From positions 1-64,000 of the forward strand of contig NZ_LQIU01000019.1 of assembly GCF_001499995.1 (NCBI RefSeq): a DNA stretch of 64,000 nucleotides, given 5' to 3'. The position numbers were made by a program, and so were the translations under genes. Positions 55,860 to 64,000 of the stretch are shown here, in pieces; the first letter of the stretch is position 1; every line of letters starts with the position of its first letter. Origin of the DNA: Mycobacterium sp. IS-1496. Its GTDB lineage: Bacteria; Actinomycetota; Actinomycetes; Mycobacteriales; Mycobacteriaceae. The notes under the pieces were generated by a model. It did not search any database. It was not told the DNA's origin and saw only the letters and a program-made list of their open reading frames with translations.

Positions 55860-57164
55860 TCACGCGGTTCGCGGAGCGCTCGGTTGGTTTCCGGCCGAGC
55901 GTTCCGCCCGGCTCGTCCGCAGGCCCAGCAGGCGCATCCCGTGGTAGACCAGCAGTGCGGCGATCGAGCCGAGCGCGATGCCGGTGAACGTGAGTTCGCC
56001 TGCCTGCCAAGTGAAGTCGGCGATGCCGATGATGAGCGGAATCGCCGCGGTCATCTGGTTGATCGGCAGTGAGAAGTCGACGTGGTTGGTCAGCCAGATC
56101 CGCACACCCAGGATGCCCACCAACCCGTACAGCACCACCGTCGCACCGCCGAGCACCCCGGCCGGTGTGGCCGAGATCGCCGCGCCGATCTTGGGGCACA
56201 GCGACAGCGCGATCGCCACCACCGCGGCCACCCAGTACGCGGCCGTCGAGTACACCCGGGTGGCGGCCATGACGCCGATGTTCTCGGCATACGTGGTGGT
56301 CGCGGATCCGCCGCCGCAGCCGGCCAGCGTGGTCGCGACCCCGTCGGCGGCCAGCGCCCGCCCGATCAGCGGGTCCATGTCCGTCTTGGTCATCTGCCCG
56401 ACGGATTTGACGTGTCCGATGTTCTCGGCGATGAGCGCGACCACCGCGGGCAGGAACATCGGCAACACGGCGAGCGAGAAGGACGGCGCCTCGAAGTCGG
56501 GGAAACCGAGCCAGGGGGCCGCGGCGATCGCGGAGGTGTCCACCTCACCGAGTGCCAGCGCGAGCAGGTAGCCGATCAGCACCGCGAGGAAGATCGCCAA
56601 CCGGCCGATCATGCCGCGGAAGAAGGCCAGGGTGGCCACCAGCAGGACCAGCGTGACGGTGGCGACCACCGGACCCGCCTCGTAATTGGTCTTCGCGGCG
56701 GGGGCGAGGTTGAACCCGATGAGCGCCACGATCGCGCCGGTGACCACCGGCGGGAGGGTGACGTCGAGCCAGCGGGTGCCGACCAGGTGTACGACGCCGC
56801 CGATCGCGATCAGCACCAGGCCGAGCGCAACGATGCCCCCGAGTGCGCTACCGGTGCCCTCGGCCGCGGCCGCGGTGACGGGTGCGATCACCGAGAAGCT
56901 CGAGCCCAGGTAGCTGGGAAGCCGGTTGCCCGTGATGATCAGGAACAGGATCGTGCCGACGCCCGAGAACAACAGGGTGGTGGCAGGCGGGAAGCCGGTC
57001 AGCACCGGCACCAGGAACGTCGCGCCGAACATCGCCACCACGTGCTGTGCCCCGAGGCCGATGGTGCGGGCCCAGCTCAGGCGTTCGTCCGGTGCGACGA
57101 CGAAGTCCGCGTCCGAGCGGGATTCGACAGGCTTCCACGTCCACCTGGTCTTGGCTGAGATCAC
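55860..57164 (-). CDS. uracil-xanthine permease (NCS2 family)
   Basis: 434 residues, about 14 TM helices. Q-H-V-V-A-M-F-G-A-T near residue 40 is the NCS2 TM1 signature. The substrate-site motif F-L-P-A-V-V-A-L-I-A-E-N-I-G-H-V and the T-T-Y-A-E-N-I-G-V-M region fit UraA/PyrP. Imports uracil or xanthine with protons. ATG 57164. Convergent with gjpA, six bp apart; 6 bp downstream of the amino-acid permease on the same strand, so co-transcribed. Confidence 0.93.
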   Translation of the reverse strand: MISAKTRWTWKPVESRSDADFVVAPDERLSWARTIGLGAQHVVAMFGATFLVPVLTGFPPATTLLFSGVGTILFLIITGNRLPSYLGSSFSVIAPVTAAAAEGTGSALGGIVALGLVLIAIGGVVHLVGTRWLDVTLPPVVTGAIVALIGFNLAPAAKTNYEAGPVVATVTLVLLVATLAFFRGMIGRLAIFLAVLIGYLLALALGEVDTSAIAAAPWLGFPDFEAPSFSLAVLPMFLPAVVALIAENIGHVKSVGQMTKTDMDPLIGRALAADGVATTLAGCGGGSATTTYAENIGVMAATRVYSTAAYWVAAVVAIALSLCPKIGAAISATPAGVLGGATVVLYGLVGILGVRIWLTNHVDFSLPINQMTAAIPLIIGIADFTWQAGELTFTGIALGSIAALLVYHGMRLLGLRTSRAERSAGNQPSAPRTA

Positions 57165-57170
57165 GGTTGC

Positions 57171-58418
57171 CTATCTTGCATCGTCGCCGGGGCTCCGCGC
57201 GCGGCGTACCGCGTAAGCCAGCGCGCCCACCGCGAGCACTGCGACGCCGGCGATCACCGATGTCCACGGCAGCGCGAACGCCAGCAGCAGGCAGCCGGCC
57301 AGCCCGACGGCCGGGACCACGCGGTAGCCGAGCGTCCACGCCGAAGCGTTGGCGATCGCGTAGTACATCAGCACCGCGAACGACGAGAAGCCGATCGCCT
57401 CCCGCAGATCCACGGTCGCCGCCAGCACCGCGACCACGACGCCCACCGCGACCTCCGCCCGGTGCGGCGTGCCGAAGCGGGCGTGCACGGCGGCCAGTCC
57501 GGCCGGCAGATGCCGGTCGCGCGCCATCGCCAGCGTCGTGCGCGAGACGCCGAGGATCAACGCGAGCAGCGAGCCGAGCGCGGCGACGGCGGCGCCGACA
57601 CCCACGACCGGAACCCACCCCGAGAAGCCGGCGGCGCGGACCGCGTCGGCCAACGGGGCCGTCGAGGTGGCGAGCGCCGAGCCGCCCAACTGGGCCAGCA
57701 CCGCGATCGCCACGACCGCATAGACCGCCAGCGTGACGCCCAGCGCGATCGGGATGGCCCGCGGGATCGTCCGCGCCGGATCGCGCACCTCCTCGCCGAG
57801 GGTCGCGATGCGGGCGTACCCGGCGAACGCGAAGAACAACAGCCCGGCCGACTGCAGCACACCACTGACCGTGACGTCCGCCCCGATGTCCAGCCGGCCG
57901 CTCACCGGTCCGCCGAAACCGAGGATGACCACGACCACACTCGCGAGCACGGCCAGGACAGCCGCCACGATGACCCGCGTGAGCAGCGCCGACTTCCGGA
58001 TTCCGGCGTAGTTGACCGCGGTGAGCGCGACCACCGACGCGACGGCGATCAGACGCGCGTTGTCGGGCCAGACGTAGACGCCGACGGTCAGCGCCATCGC
58101 CGCGCACGAGGCGGTCTTGCCCACGACGAAACCCCAGCCCGCGAGATATCCCCAGAACCGTCCCAACCGCTCCCGGCCGTACACATAGGTGCCGCCGGAC
58201 TCCGGGTAGCGGGCGGCGAGGCGCGCCGAGGAGGTGGCGTTGCAGTACGCGACGACCGCCGCCACGGCCAGCCCGACCAGGAGGCCACCGCCGGCAGCGG
58301 CGGCCGCGGGCGCGAGTGCGGTGAAGATGCCGGCGCCGATCATGGCGCCGAGGCCGATGACGATCGCGTCGGTGAGGCCGAGCCGTCGCGACAGCGTCGG
58401 GCCGCCGGGTGCGTTCAC
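57171..58418 (-). CDS. APC family amino acid permease
   Basis: 415 residues, 11-12 TM helices, from L-G-L-T-D-A-I-V-I-G-L-G-A-M-I-G-A-G-I-F, the APC TM1 motif with the unwound G-A-G-I. R-Y-P-E-S-G-G-T-Y-V-Y follows, and F-F-A-F-A-G-Y-A-R-I-A-T-L-G-E-E-V at TM6. Amino acid or polyamine uptake; substrate not defined. GTG 58418. Operon with the NCS2 permease and preceded by a small membrane gene (9-bp gap). Confidence 0.92.
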   Translation of the reverse strand: MNAPGGPTLSRRLGLTDAIVIGLGAMIGAGIFTALAPAAAAAGGGLLVGLAVAAVVAYCNATSSARLAARYPESGGTYVYGRERLGRFWGYLAGWGFVVGKTASCAAMALTVGVYVWPDNARLIAVASVVALTAVNYAGIRKSALLTRVIVAAVLAVLASVVVVILGFGGPVSGRLDIGADVTVSGVLQSAGLLFFAFAGYARIATLGEEVRDPARTIPRAIPIALGVTLAVYAVVAIAVLAQLGGSALATSTAPLADAVRAAGFSGWVPVVGVGAAVAALGSLLALILGVSRTTLAMARDRHLPAGLAAVHARFGTPHRAEVAVGVVVAVLAATVDLREAIGFSSFAVLMYYAIANASAWTLGYRVVPAVGLAGCLLLAFALPWTSVIAGVAVLAVGALAYAVRRARSPGDDAR

Positions 58419-58427
58419 ACCGAAATG

Positions 58428-58766
58428 CTAGGGAGTTTCACGATCGGTGACGAGTTCATCCTCGTCGTGGTGGGCCACGGTCACCGTGAGCAACACCGCG
58501 AGCAGGGCGACGACGCCGAGCGCGATCATCGGGATGGTCCACAGCCGGCGGATCAGCAGGGCGTCCTGGCAGGAGGCGACGAAGTCGGCGCCGTCGACTG
58601 CGGCGTTCTCCGCCTGGGTGAGGTTGGCGACGAATCCGCTTCCGCACTCGACCTGCCAGCCCCACTGGTCATAAGCGTCGATCAGAACCGGGAAGCGCAG
58701 CGCGAACAAGCCGATGGCCACCATGATCGCGCCGCCGATGGCGACGTACCAAGCCCGTGCCGACAC
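58428..58766 (-). CDS. small two-TM membrane protein
   Basis: 112 residues. TM helices at about 6-28 and 76-97; between them a 45-residue loop with two Cys (Q-V-E-C-G-S-G-F and A-S-C-Q-D), probably outside and disulfide-bonded. GTG 58766 has GGAGGGGG upstream. Probably first gene of the operon with the two permeases. Longer frames from 59810 overlap the TetR gene and are rejected. Confidence 0.75.
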   Translation of the reverse strand: MSARAWYVAIGGAIMVAIGLFALRFPVLIDAYDQWGWQVECGSGFVANLTQAENAAVDGADFVASCQDALLIRRLWTIPMIALGVVALLAVLLTVTVAHHDEDELVTDRETP

Positions 58767-58886
58767 GATTACCCCCTCCGAGACCTCCCACGATGTTAAC
58801 GTCCATTCTCGGTCGCCGTCGACACCGAATGAGAATCTCCTCCGTCCCCAGGGGTTGTACCGACGTGCGGCGTTAGTGTGTTCGGC

Positions 58887-60134
58887 ATGGCGCCCACCCC
58901 GCCCGGCCGCGGTGACGGTGTTCGGCGCCGTCCCAAGGACCGCAAAGCCCAGATCGCCCGGGCCTCCGCCGAGGCGTTCAGTGCGCTGGGCTACCACGGG
59001 GTGAGCATGGACGCGATCGCTTCGCGTGTCGGGATATCGGCGGCCGCTCTCTACCGCCACTACACCGGCAAGTACGAACTGTTCCGCGACGCGGTCCTGG
59101 CGCTGGGGCAGCAACTGGTCGATGCCACCGCGTTCGTCGACGAGGAGTTCGGCGGCGACACCACCGGTGATCCGCAGCAGACGCTGGTCCACCTGGCCAC
59201 CGCGGTGTGCGACACCGCACTGGCCAATCGGGAGTCCGGCGGTCTGTATCGCTGGGAGGCGCGCTTCCTGCGCGGTGACGACCAGGCGACCCTCGATTCG
59301 CAGATCCGCACGGTGCACCGCCGGTTTCAGCAACCGCTGCGCGCCCTGCGCCCGGAACTCGACTCTCGGCAGCGGTGGACGTTGTCGACGGCGATGATCA
59401 GCGTGCTCGGCAGCATCGTGGACCACCGGGCCAAACTGCCCGCCGGTCAGGTCCGGCCGCTGCTGGCCGAACTCGTCGTGGCTCTCGTCCCTGCCGAATT
59501 CCCCACCCTGTCCGACATGCCGGAGCCGCCGGGAACCACCGCCACGGGACACCGATCGAAATACGAAGCGCTGCTGGTCGAATCGATGCGGTTGTTCAAC
59601 CAGAAGGGGTATCGCGACACCTCGATGGAGGACATCGCGGCCGCGGTGGGCATGCCCGCCTCGGGCATCTACCGATACTTCTCCGGTAAGAGCGACATCC
59701 TGGCCGGGGCCTTCCGCCGGTCGGCCGATCGCTGGTCGGCGGAGATGTCGGTCATCCTCGACACCACCCCCGACCGCGAGGAAGCGCTGGCCAAGCTCAT
59801 CGACGGCCACGTGGCCAGGTCGTTCAGCGAGCCCGAGCTCGACTACGTGTATTACACCGAACGCCTCAACATGTCACCGGCCGATCAGCAGATCCTGCGC
59901 AACCTGCAGCGCTCGACGGTCGAGACCTGGGCCGACCTGGTGGTGACGCTGCGCCCGGAATGGACTGCCGGACAAGCCCGTTTCGCCGTCTACGCGGCGT
60001 TGGCGGTCACCATCGACCTGGGCCGGTTGGTGCACTACCGCAACTCGCCCTACTCCCGGGCGCTCGTCGCGGGGCTGATGGACCTGACCTTGCTCGGCGG
60101 CTACCGCCTGCGAACGGTGTTGCCCGCCAAGTAG
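58887..60134 (+). CDS. tandem two-domain TetR family regulator
   Basis: 415 residues, twice the usual TetR length. HTH 1 at about 22-68 (A-F-S-A-L-G-Y-H-G-V-S-M-D-A-I-A-S-R-V-G). HTH 2 at about 222-270 (L-F-N-Q-K-G-Y-R-D-T-S-M-E-D-I-A, with I-Y-R-Y-F-S-G-K). Each HTH is followed by its own helical ligand domain. No stop or frameshift lies between, so it is a true fusion. ATG 58887 (alternative GTG 58878). Divergent from the small membrane gene and convergent with the monooxygenase operon, whose last gene it overlaps by 34 bp. Confidence 0.9.
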   Translation: MAPTPPGRGDGVRRRPKDRKAQIARASAEAFSALGYHGVSMDAIASRVGISAAALYRHYTGKYELFRDAVLALGQQLVDATAFVDEEFGGDTTGDPQQTLVHLATAVCDTALANRESGGLYRWEARFLRGDDQATLDSQIRTVHRRFQQPLRALRPELDSRQRWTLSTAMISVLGSIVDHRAKLPAGQVRPLLAELVVALVPAEFPTLSDMPEPPGTTATGHRSKYEALLVESMRLFNQKGYRDTSMEDIAAAVGMPASGIYRYFSGKSDILAGAFRRSADRWSAEMSVILDTTPDREEALAKLIDGHVARSFSEPELDYVYYTERLNMSPADQQILRNLQRSTVETWADLVVTLRPEWTAGQARFAVYAALAVTIDLGRLVHYRNSPYSRALVAGLMDLTLLGGYRLRTVLPAK

Positions 60135-60367
60135 GCCACGTATCCGAGCAGACCGGCGAGGCCGAGTTTGCGGGTCCTGCTACCGGCCAAGGCGAGACCG
60201 ACCACCGTCTCGATGCTGCCGTTGGTGTAGGTATGACGACGCGTGTTCTGCGGGAAGGCTGCCACGGTCAACGGCTCGAACACCTGCGGACGGGCGAAAT
60301 GGGCCAGACCCATTCCGGCGATGGCCAGGCCGGTCAGCTTGGCGGCGCGCTTGTCCTTCTGCGGCAC
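60101..60367 (-). CDS. small DoxX-like membrane protein
   Basis: 88 residues. Two or three TM helices (A-A-K-L-T-G-L-A-I-A-G-M-G-L-A-H-F and the end L-A-G-L-L-G-Y-V-A-Y-L-A-G). GTG 60367 is chosen because AGAGGA lies 7 bases upstream; TTG 60388 would add seven residues. Located 33 bp after the monooxygenase gene on the same strand, so probably co-transcribed. Function unknown. Confidence 0.7.
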   Translation of the reverse strand: MPQKDKRAAKLTGLAIAGMGLAHFARPQVFEPLTVAAFPQNTRRHTYTNGSIETVVGLALAGSRTRKLGLAGLLGYVAYLAGNTVRRR

Positions 60368-60400
60368 GGATGGTCCTCTCTCACGCAATCTGATGGTCGC

Positions 60401-61891
60401 TCAGGCGATCTGGTAGTCGCTCAATGGGAACTCGGACGCTTCCTTGATGGCGTCGCGGGTCGACATCGGGCGCAGCAGCGACGGTTCGCCGCTCGGATTG
60501 AAATAGTAGGACCGCGACGAGGCGCAGTTTCCGAGCGTCCACAGGGAACTGCCGAGCGCCTCGGTCATCCGCTCGAGATAGTGGGTGTTGGCTTCCTCGG
60601 TCACCTCGAACGTCGTCGCGCCGCGGCGTTGCACCTCGGTGAACAGCCGGTCCATCAGCCGCATCTGATACTCCATGGTGTTGAAGAAGTTCAGACCGAG
60701 GAACGCGTACGGGCTGGCCAGGCTGAGGTAATTCGGGAAGTAGGGCATCGACACACCCTGGTATGCCTGGAAACGCGTTTCGCGCCACCACTTCCCGAGG
60801 TTGCGGCCGCCTCGGCCGATGACCTCGATCGCGGGGAAGTTGGCCTCCCACAGGTCGAACCCGGTCGCCAGCACCAGCGTGTCGATGACGGTCTTGGTCC
60901 CGTCGGCGTTGACGATGCCGTCGGCCTCGACGTGGTCGATCCCGTCGGCCTGCAGATGCACGTGGGGTTTGGTGAACGTGCGGAAGTAACTGTTGGAGAA
61001 CGTCGGCCGCTTGCAGCCGATGTCGTAGTCGGGGGTGAGCTTGCGGCGCAGTTCCTTGTCGCGGATCGCGATGAACTGGTTCAGCTTGCACAGGTCCATC
61101 GCCGACATGTTCAGGCGCCGGAACAGCGGCACCTTGTAGTTCACCACGCCGACGGTGATCATCAGCTCGTAGATCGTGTCGGTGACGGCCCGGACCATCC
61201 GCTGCAGCAGCGGGACCCGCGCGAACAGCCGCTTGGTGCGTTCGGAGATGCGCACGTCGACCTTGGGCGCCACCCAGATCGGGGTGCGCTGGTAGACGGT
61301 CAGGTCGCCGGCGGTCTTGGCCAGTTCGGGGATCAGCTGGACCGCGGTGGCGCCGGTGCCGATGATCCCGATGCGGCGGCCGGCCGGGTCGAAGCTGTCG
61401 TCCCAGTCGGTGGTGTGGATGACCCGGCCCTCGAACGAGGTGATGCCGGGGATGTCGGGCATGCGCGGCTGGGAGAGGAAGCCCGTCGCGGTGATGAGAT
61501 AGCGGGTGCTCAGCGTCTGCCCGTCGGCGAGCGCGACGCGCCAGAGCTTCGCTTCCTCATCCCATCGCGCGCCCTCGACGGCGGTGTTGAAGCGGATGTG
61601 GCGACGGACGTCGTACTTGTCGGCCACGTCGTCGGCGTACTGCTTGATCTCCGCCCCGGTGGAGAACAGCCGCGACCACTTCGGGTTCGGCTCGAAGAAA
61701 TAGCTGTAGGTGGTGGTGGGGACGTCGACGGCCAGGCCCGGGTAGTGATTGACGTACCAGGTGCCCCCGAGGTCGTCCTCGCGGTCGAGGATGACGAAAT
61801 TCGCGTAGCCCATCCGTTTGAGCTGGATCGCAGCGCCGATTCCGGCGAACCCGGCACCCACGATGACCGCGTCATACTGCTGCGAAGTCAT
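60401..61891 (-). CDS. FAD-dependent Baeyer-Villiger-type monooxygenase
   Basis: 496 residues. FAD motif G-A-G-F-A-G (12-17), the Baeyer-Villiger fingerprint F-E-G-R-V-I-H-T-T-D-W-D (153-164), and the NADPH-binding G-T-G-A-T-A (178-183). Oxidises ketones to esters or lactones, or heteroatoms; relatives include EthA. ATG 61891. Substrate unknown. Sits with a small membrane protein and faces a double TetR regulator. Confidence 0.94.
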   Translation of the reverse strand: MTSQQYDAVIVGAGFAGIGAAIQLKRMGYANFVILDREDDLGGTWYVNHYPGLAVDVPTTTYSYFFEPNPKWSRLFSTGAEIKQYADDVADKYDVRRHIRFNTAVEGARWDEEAKLWRVALADGQTLSTRYLITATGFLSQPRMPDIPGITSFEGRVIHTTDWDDSFDPAGRRIGIIGTGATAVQLIPELAKTAGDLTVYQRTPIWVAPKVDVRISERTKRLFARVPLLQRMVRAVTDTIYELMITVGVVNYKVPLFRRLNMSAMDLCKLNQFIAIRDKELRRKLTPDYDIGCKRPTFSNSYFRTFTKPHVHLQADGIDHVEADGIVNADGTKTVIDTLVLATGFDLWEANFPAIEVIGRGGRNLGKWWRETRFQAYQGVSMPYFPNYLSLASPYAFLGLNFFNTMEYQMRLMDRLFTEVQRRGATTFEVTEEANTHYLERMTEALGSSLWTLGNCASSRSYYFNPSGEPSLLRPMSTRDAIKEASEFPLSDYQIA

Positions 61892-61936
61892 GAGTAGACG
61901 GTACCCCAGGTATCGGTGGCGCCGACCTGCGCGGCG

Positions 61937-62557
61937 TCAGCGCTTGAGTGATCCCGCGCGCGGCGGGTCCAGGGTTGCGACGCAGGTCACCGCGCGATCG
62001 CCGTCGGACCAGGTCTCGTCGGTGGGGAAGAGCACGAACAACCGCACGGTGTCGTCGGTGACCGCCGCCGGTGAATAACTCGCCAACTCGGGGGCGCACC
62101 GGTTCGCGTACTCGACCATCGCGTCCTGGCCGGGGAAGTCGCCGTCGGGCATCTGCAGCACCGCGAACACCTCACCGACGTGGGGTTCGGCGCAGTCGAC
62201 GGTCTCGAGGGTCCGGACCTGGCTGCCGTCGGGGATCTCGGACAGGCAGTCGCCCAGCTTGACCTGCGTTGCTGTCACCGTGCCCTCACGGAGCACCAGG
62301 ACGACGAAGAGCACCACCGCGATCGCGATCACGACGACCGTCAGGGCCACCAGGCCCAGGATCAGCCAGAGCTTGTTCTTCGTGGGCGGTGGCGGCGGTC
62401 CGGCCGGCGGAATCCCGGCGTAGGGCTGCGGCGGGGGAGCAGGGAAGTACGGCTGACCATAGGCGGGTTGACCGTAGGCGGGCGGACCGTAGGGCGGCTC
62501 ACCGTGGGGTTGCTGACCGTACGGGGGCTGGCCGGGCGGGCCCGGCGGCATGGTCAT
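61937..62557 (-). CDS. septum formation family membrane protein (Rv0420c-position)
   Basis: 206 residues. Residues 1-58 are Pro/Gly/Gln/Tyr-rich with repeats of P-x-Y-G-Q-P. One TM helix at about 62-88. The extracytoplasmic domain holds G-D-C-L-S-E-I-P and V-D-C-A-E-P-H-V-G-E-V-F-A-V, the Septum_form signature with paired Cys. ATG 62557 follows the hydrolase gene by 10 bp in the thiD operon. Role is inferred from family name only. Confidence 0.82.
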   Translation of the reverse strand: MTMPPGPPGQPPYGQQPHGEPPYGPPAYGQPAYGQPYFPAPPPQPYAGIPPAGPPPPPTKNKLWLILGLVALTVVVIAIAVVLFVVLVLREGTVTATQVKLGDCLSEIPDGSQVRTLETVDCAEPHVGEVFAVLQMPDGDFPGQDAMVEYANRCAPELASYSPAAVTDDTVRLFVLFPTDETWSDGDRAVTCVATLDPPRAGSLKR

Positions 62558-62567
62558 GTGTTCGACC

Positions 62568-63191
62568 CTAGCCGTTGGCCAGCAGTCGCAGCGCCGCGTC
62601 GACCGCCAGTCGTGGCACGTCGAGCGCCTTGGACCCCAGGTCGTGGCGCGCACCGGTGACCTCGACGAGTTCGGTCGGGCCGCCGACGAGTGCCGCCGCC
62701 ACGGCGAGTTCGTCGATGCCCCCGAACGGATCGGCGGTGCCGTGGACGAACACCGTCGGCACGCCGATGCGGGGCAGGTGTTCGGTGCGGGCCCGCTCCG
62801 GCTTACCGGGGGGATGCAGCGGGTAGGAGGACAGCATCAGCAGATCGACGGCCACCCCGTCGTCGGCGACCGCCATCGACGTCATCCGGCCGCCGTAGGA
62901 GTGGCCGCCGGCGATCACGGGGCCATCGGACAGTTCGCGGACCGCACCGACCGCGTCGGCCACCCCCGCCCGGTCGGCGGCGGCCGACCCCGACGGCGGG
63001 CCCTTGGGCCGGCGCCGCCGGTAGGGCAGGTTGTAGCGCACGGCCAGCCAGCCGCGTCCGGCCCACTCGTCGCAGTATCGGACCAACAGCGGTGAGTCCC
63101 GGTTGCCGCCGGCGCCGTGGGTCAGCAGCACCACCCCGCGCGGCGTGTCCTCCGGTCGGTGGGCGATGCCGGCGATCTCATCGAGATTCAT
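62568..63191 (-). CDS. alpha/beta hydrolase (Rv0421c-like)
   Basis: 207 residues. Early L-L-T-H-G-A-G-G-N-R-D-S (oxyanion region), nucleophile elbow G-G-H-S-Y-G-G, then V-H-G-T-A-D-P-F-G with the acid and A-R-H-D-L with the catalytic His. Belongs to the KANL3/TEX30-like or dienelactone-hydrolase-like group. ATG 63191 overlaps the thiD end by 14 bp. Confidence 0.9.
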   Translation of the reverse strand: MNLDEIAGIAHRPEDTPRGVVLLTHGAGGNRDSPLLVRYCDEWAGRGWLAVRYNLPYRRRRPKGPPSGSAAADRAGVADAVGAVRELSDGPVIAGGHSYGGRMTSMAVADDGVAVDLLMLSSYPLHPPGKPERARTEHLPRIGVPTVFVHGTADPFGGIDELAVAAALVGGPTELVEVTGARHDLGSKALDVPRLAVDAALRLLANG

Positions 63192-64000
63192 CGGCGCCCA
63201 GCCTGAACAACGCGGAGACCGGACCGTGGCCGTGGCCCAACGGGTATGCGGCGCGCAGGCATTCGGTCACCCACGCCTTGGCGAACGCGACCGCGTCGGG
63301 GACGGAGTACCCGTGTGCCAACGCCGACACCGTGGCGGCCGCCAGGCTGTCGCCTGCGCCGTGGTCGTGGCCGGTGTCGATGCGCTCGGCGTCGAATTCG
63401 TGGAACTCGGACCCGTCGAAGAGCAGGTCGGGACTGTGCGCCGAGGAGCGCAGGTGACCCCCTTTGACCAGCGCCCACCGGGGACCGAGTGCGTGCAGGG
63501 CGCGTGCGGCGTCACGCTGCGACGCGGGGTCGACCACGTCGATGCCGGTGATCAGTCGCACCTCGTCGAGGTTGGGGGTGACCAGAGTGGCGATCGGGAA
63601 CAGTTCGGTCCGCAGCGCGTCGAGCGCCGACGGGTACAGCAGCGGATCGCCGTGCATCGACGCGCACACCGGGTCGACGACCAGCGGCGCCGGCTGCAGA
63701 CGGCGCCAGGTGTCGGCGACGGCGGTGATGATCTCGGAGGAGGCCAGCATCCCGGTCTTGGCGGCCTGGACGCCGATGTCCTCGACCACCGCCTCGATCT
63801 GCCCGGTGATGACGTCGACCGGGATCTCGTGAAAACCCCTGACGCCCAGCGAGTTCTGGATGGTGACGGCGACCACCGCGACGCACCCGTGCACACCCAG
63901 CATGGCGAAGGTCCGTGAGTCGGCCTGGATTCCGGCGCCGCCGCCGGAGTCGGTGCCCGCGATGGTCAGCACCCGTGCCGGGGTCTGGCCGGGCCGCGGC
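63178..64000 (-). CDS. thiD: bifunctional hydroxymethylpyrimidine kinase/phosphomethylpyrimidine kinase, N-terminus cut by window edge
   Basis: About 274 residues are in the window. It phosphorylates HMP to HMP-P and HMP-PP for thiamine synthesis. Motifs: [17 protein letters not shown] at the start, [25 protein letters not shown] and G-H-D-H-G-A-G-D-S, the ribokinase anion hole. A GTG at 63972 begins an internal frame, but P-R-P-G-Q-T-P-A-R continues upstream, so the true start is beyond 64000. Promoter and any regulator are outside. Confidence 0.95.
   Translation of the reverse strand, partial: PRPGQTPARVLTIAGTDSGGGAGIQADSRTFAMLGVHGCVAVVAVTIQNSLGVRGFHEIPVDVITGQIEAVVEDIGVQAAKTGMLASSEIITAVADTWRRLQPAPLVVDPVCASMHGDPLLYPSALDALRTELFPIATLVTPNLDEVRLITGIDVVDPASQRDAARALHALGPRWALVKGGHLRSSAHSPDLLFDGSEFHEFDAERIDTGHDHGAGDSLAAATVSALAHGYSVPDAVAFAKAWVTECLRAAYPLGHGHGPVSALFRLGADESR

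Overview
This window looks like a chromosomal segment of a rapidly growing mycobacterium (genus Mycobacterium/Mycolicibacterium). It has high GC, many GTG/TTG starts, ATGA-type overlaps and promoters suggesting leaderless transcripts. It also carries several blocks in the same local order as in M. tuberculosis: DedA-fba-Rv0361-Rv0360c-Rv0359-Rv0358-purA; purT-rhodanese-metZ; Rv0406c-fgd1-pta-ackA-pknG-glnH-glnX-mutT3-thiE-thiO-thiS-thiG-lpqL; and Rv0420c-Rv0421c-thiD. The backbone is core metabolism and signalling: glycolysis, purine synthesis, methionine, F420, acetate, PknG nitrogen sensing and thiamine. All assignments come from reading motifs and from memory of the families; no database search was run.

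Layout. 1-2.5 kb is a small accessory scar: a 13E12-type HNH/DUF222 gene running off the left edge, a frameshifted DUF4352 lipoprotein, GATATC palindromes and a decayed serine recombinase. 2.5-14.5 kb holds two oxidoreductases, DedA, an alcohol dehydrogenase, fba, Rv036x-type genes, a cation efflux gene with a candidate metal operator, a site-2 protease and purA. 14.4-18.5 kb is a MarR-controlled MmpL-CYP-ferredoxin divergon. 18.5-26 kb holds purT, metZ, an SDR, GNAT, metallo-beta-lactamase-fold and fgd1 genes. 26-32.4 kb is a four-gene operon encoding a GT-C enzyme, a BcsB-like protein, a processive GT2 synthase and a polytopic membrane protein. It sits between fgd1 and pta, which are adjacent in M. 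tuberculosis, and looks like a secreted or envelope polysaccharide synthase. 32.6-44.8 kb holds pta-ackA, a TylF-like methyltransferase, pknG-glnH-glnX, mutT3, thiE and a TPP riboswitch driving thiO-thiS-thiG.

44.8-51.1 kb is the most unusual part. An SGNH hydrolase and ABC exporter, closed by a terminator, are followed by a separately promoted cassette. The cassette has a 607-residue Asp-rich repeat protein with an amphipathic C-terminal tail, a one-TM protein with a W-G-V-F-S-P-N-P motif, and an HTTM membrane protein. The last two resemble the SdpA/SdpB pair that matures a toxin peptide in Bacillus. The whole block lies between thiG and lpqL, which are neighbours in M. tuberculosis. 51.1-64 kb holds two tandem M28 lipoprotein peptidases, a GjpA-type porin, NCS2 and APC permeases, a double TetR regulator, a Baeyer-Villiger-type monooxygenase and the thiD operon, cut by the right edge.

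The two best candidates for undescribed biology are the Asp-repeat/SdpA-like/HTTM cassette (47.6-51.1 kb) and the BcsB/GT2/GT-C operon (25.9-32.4 kb).
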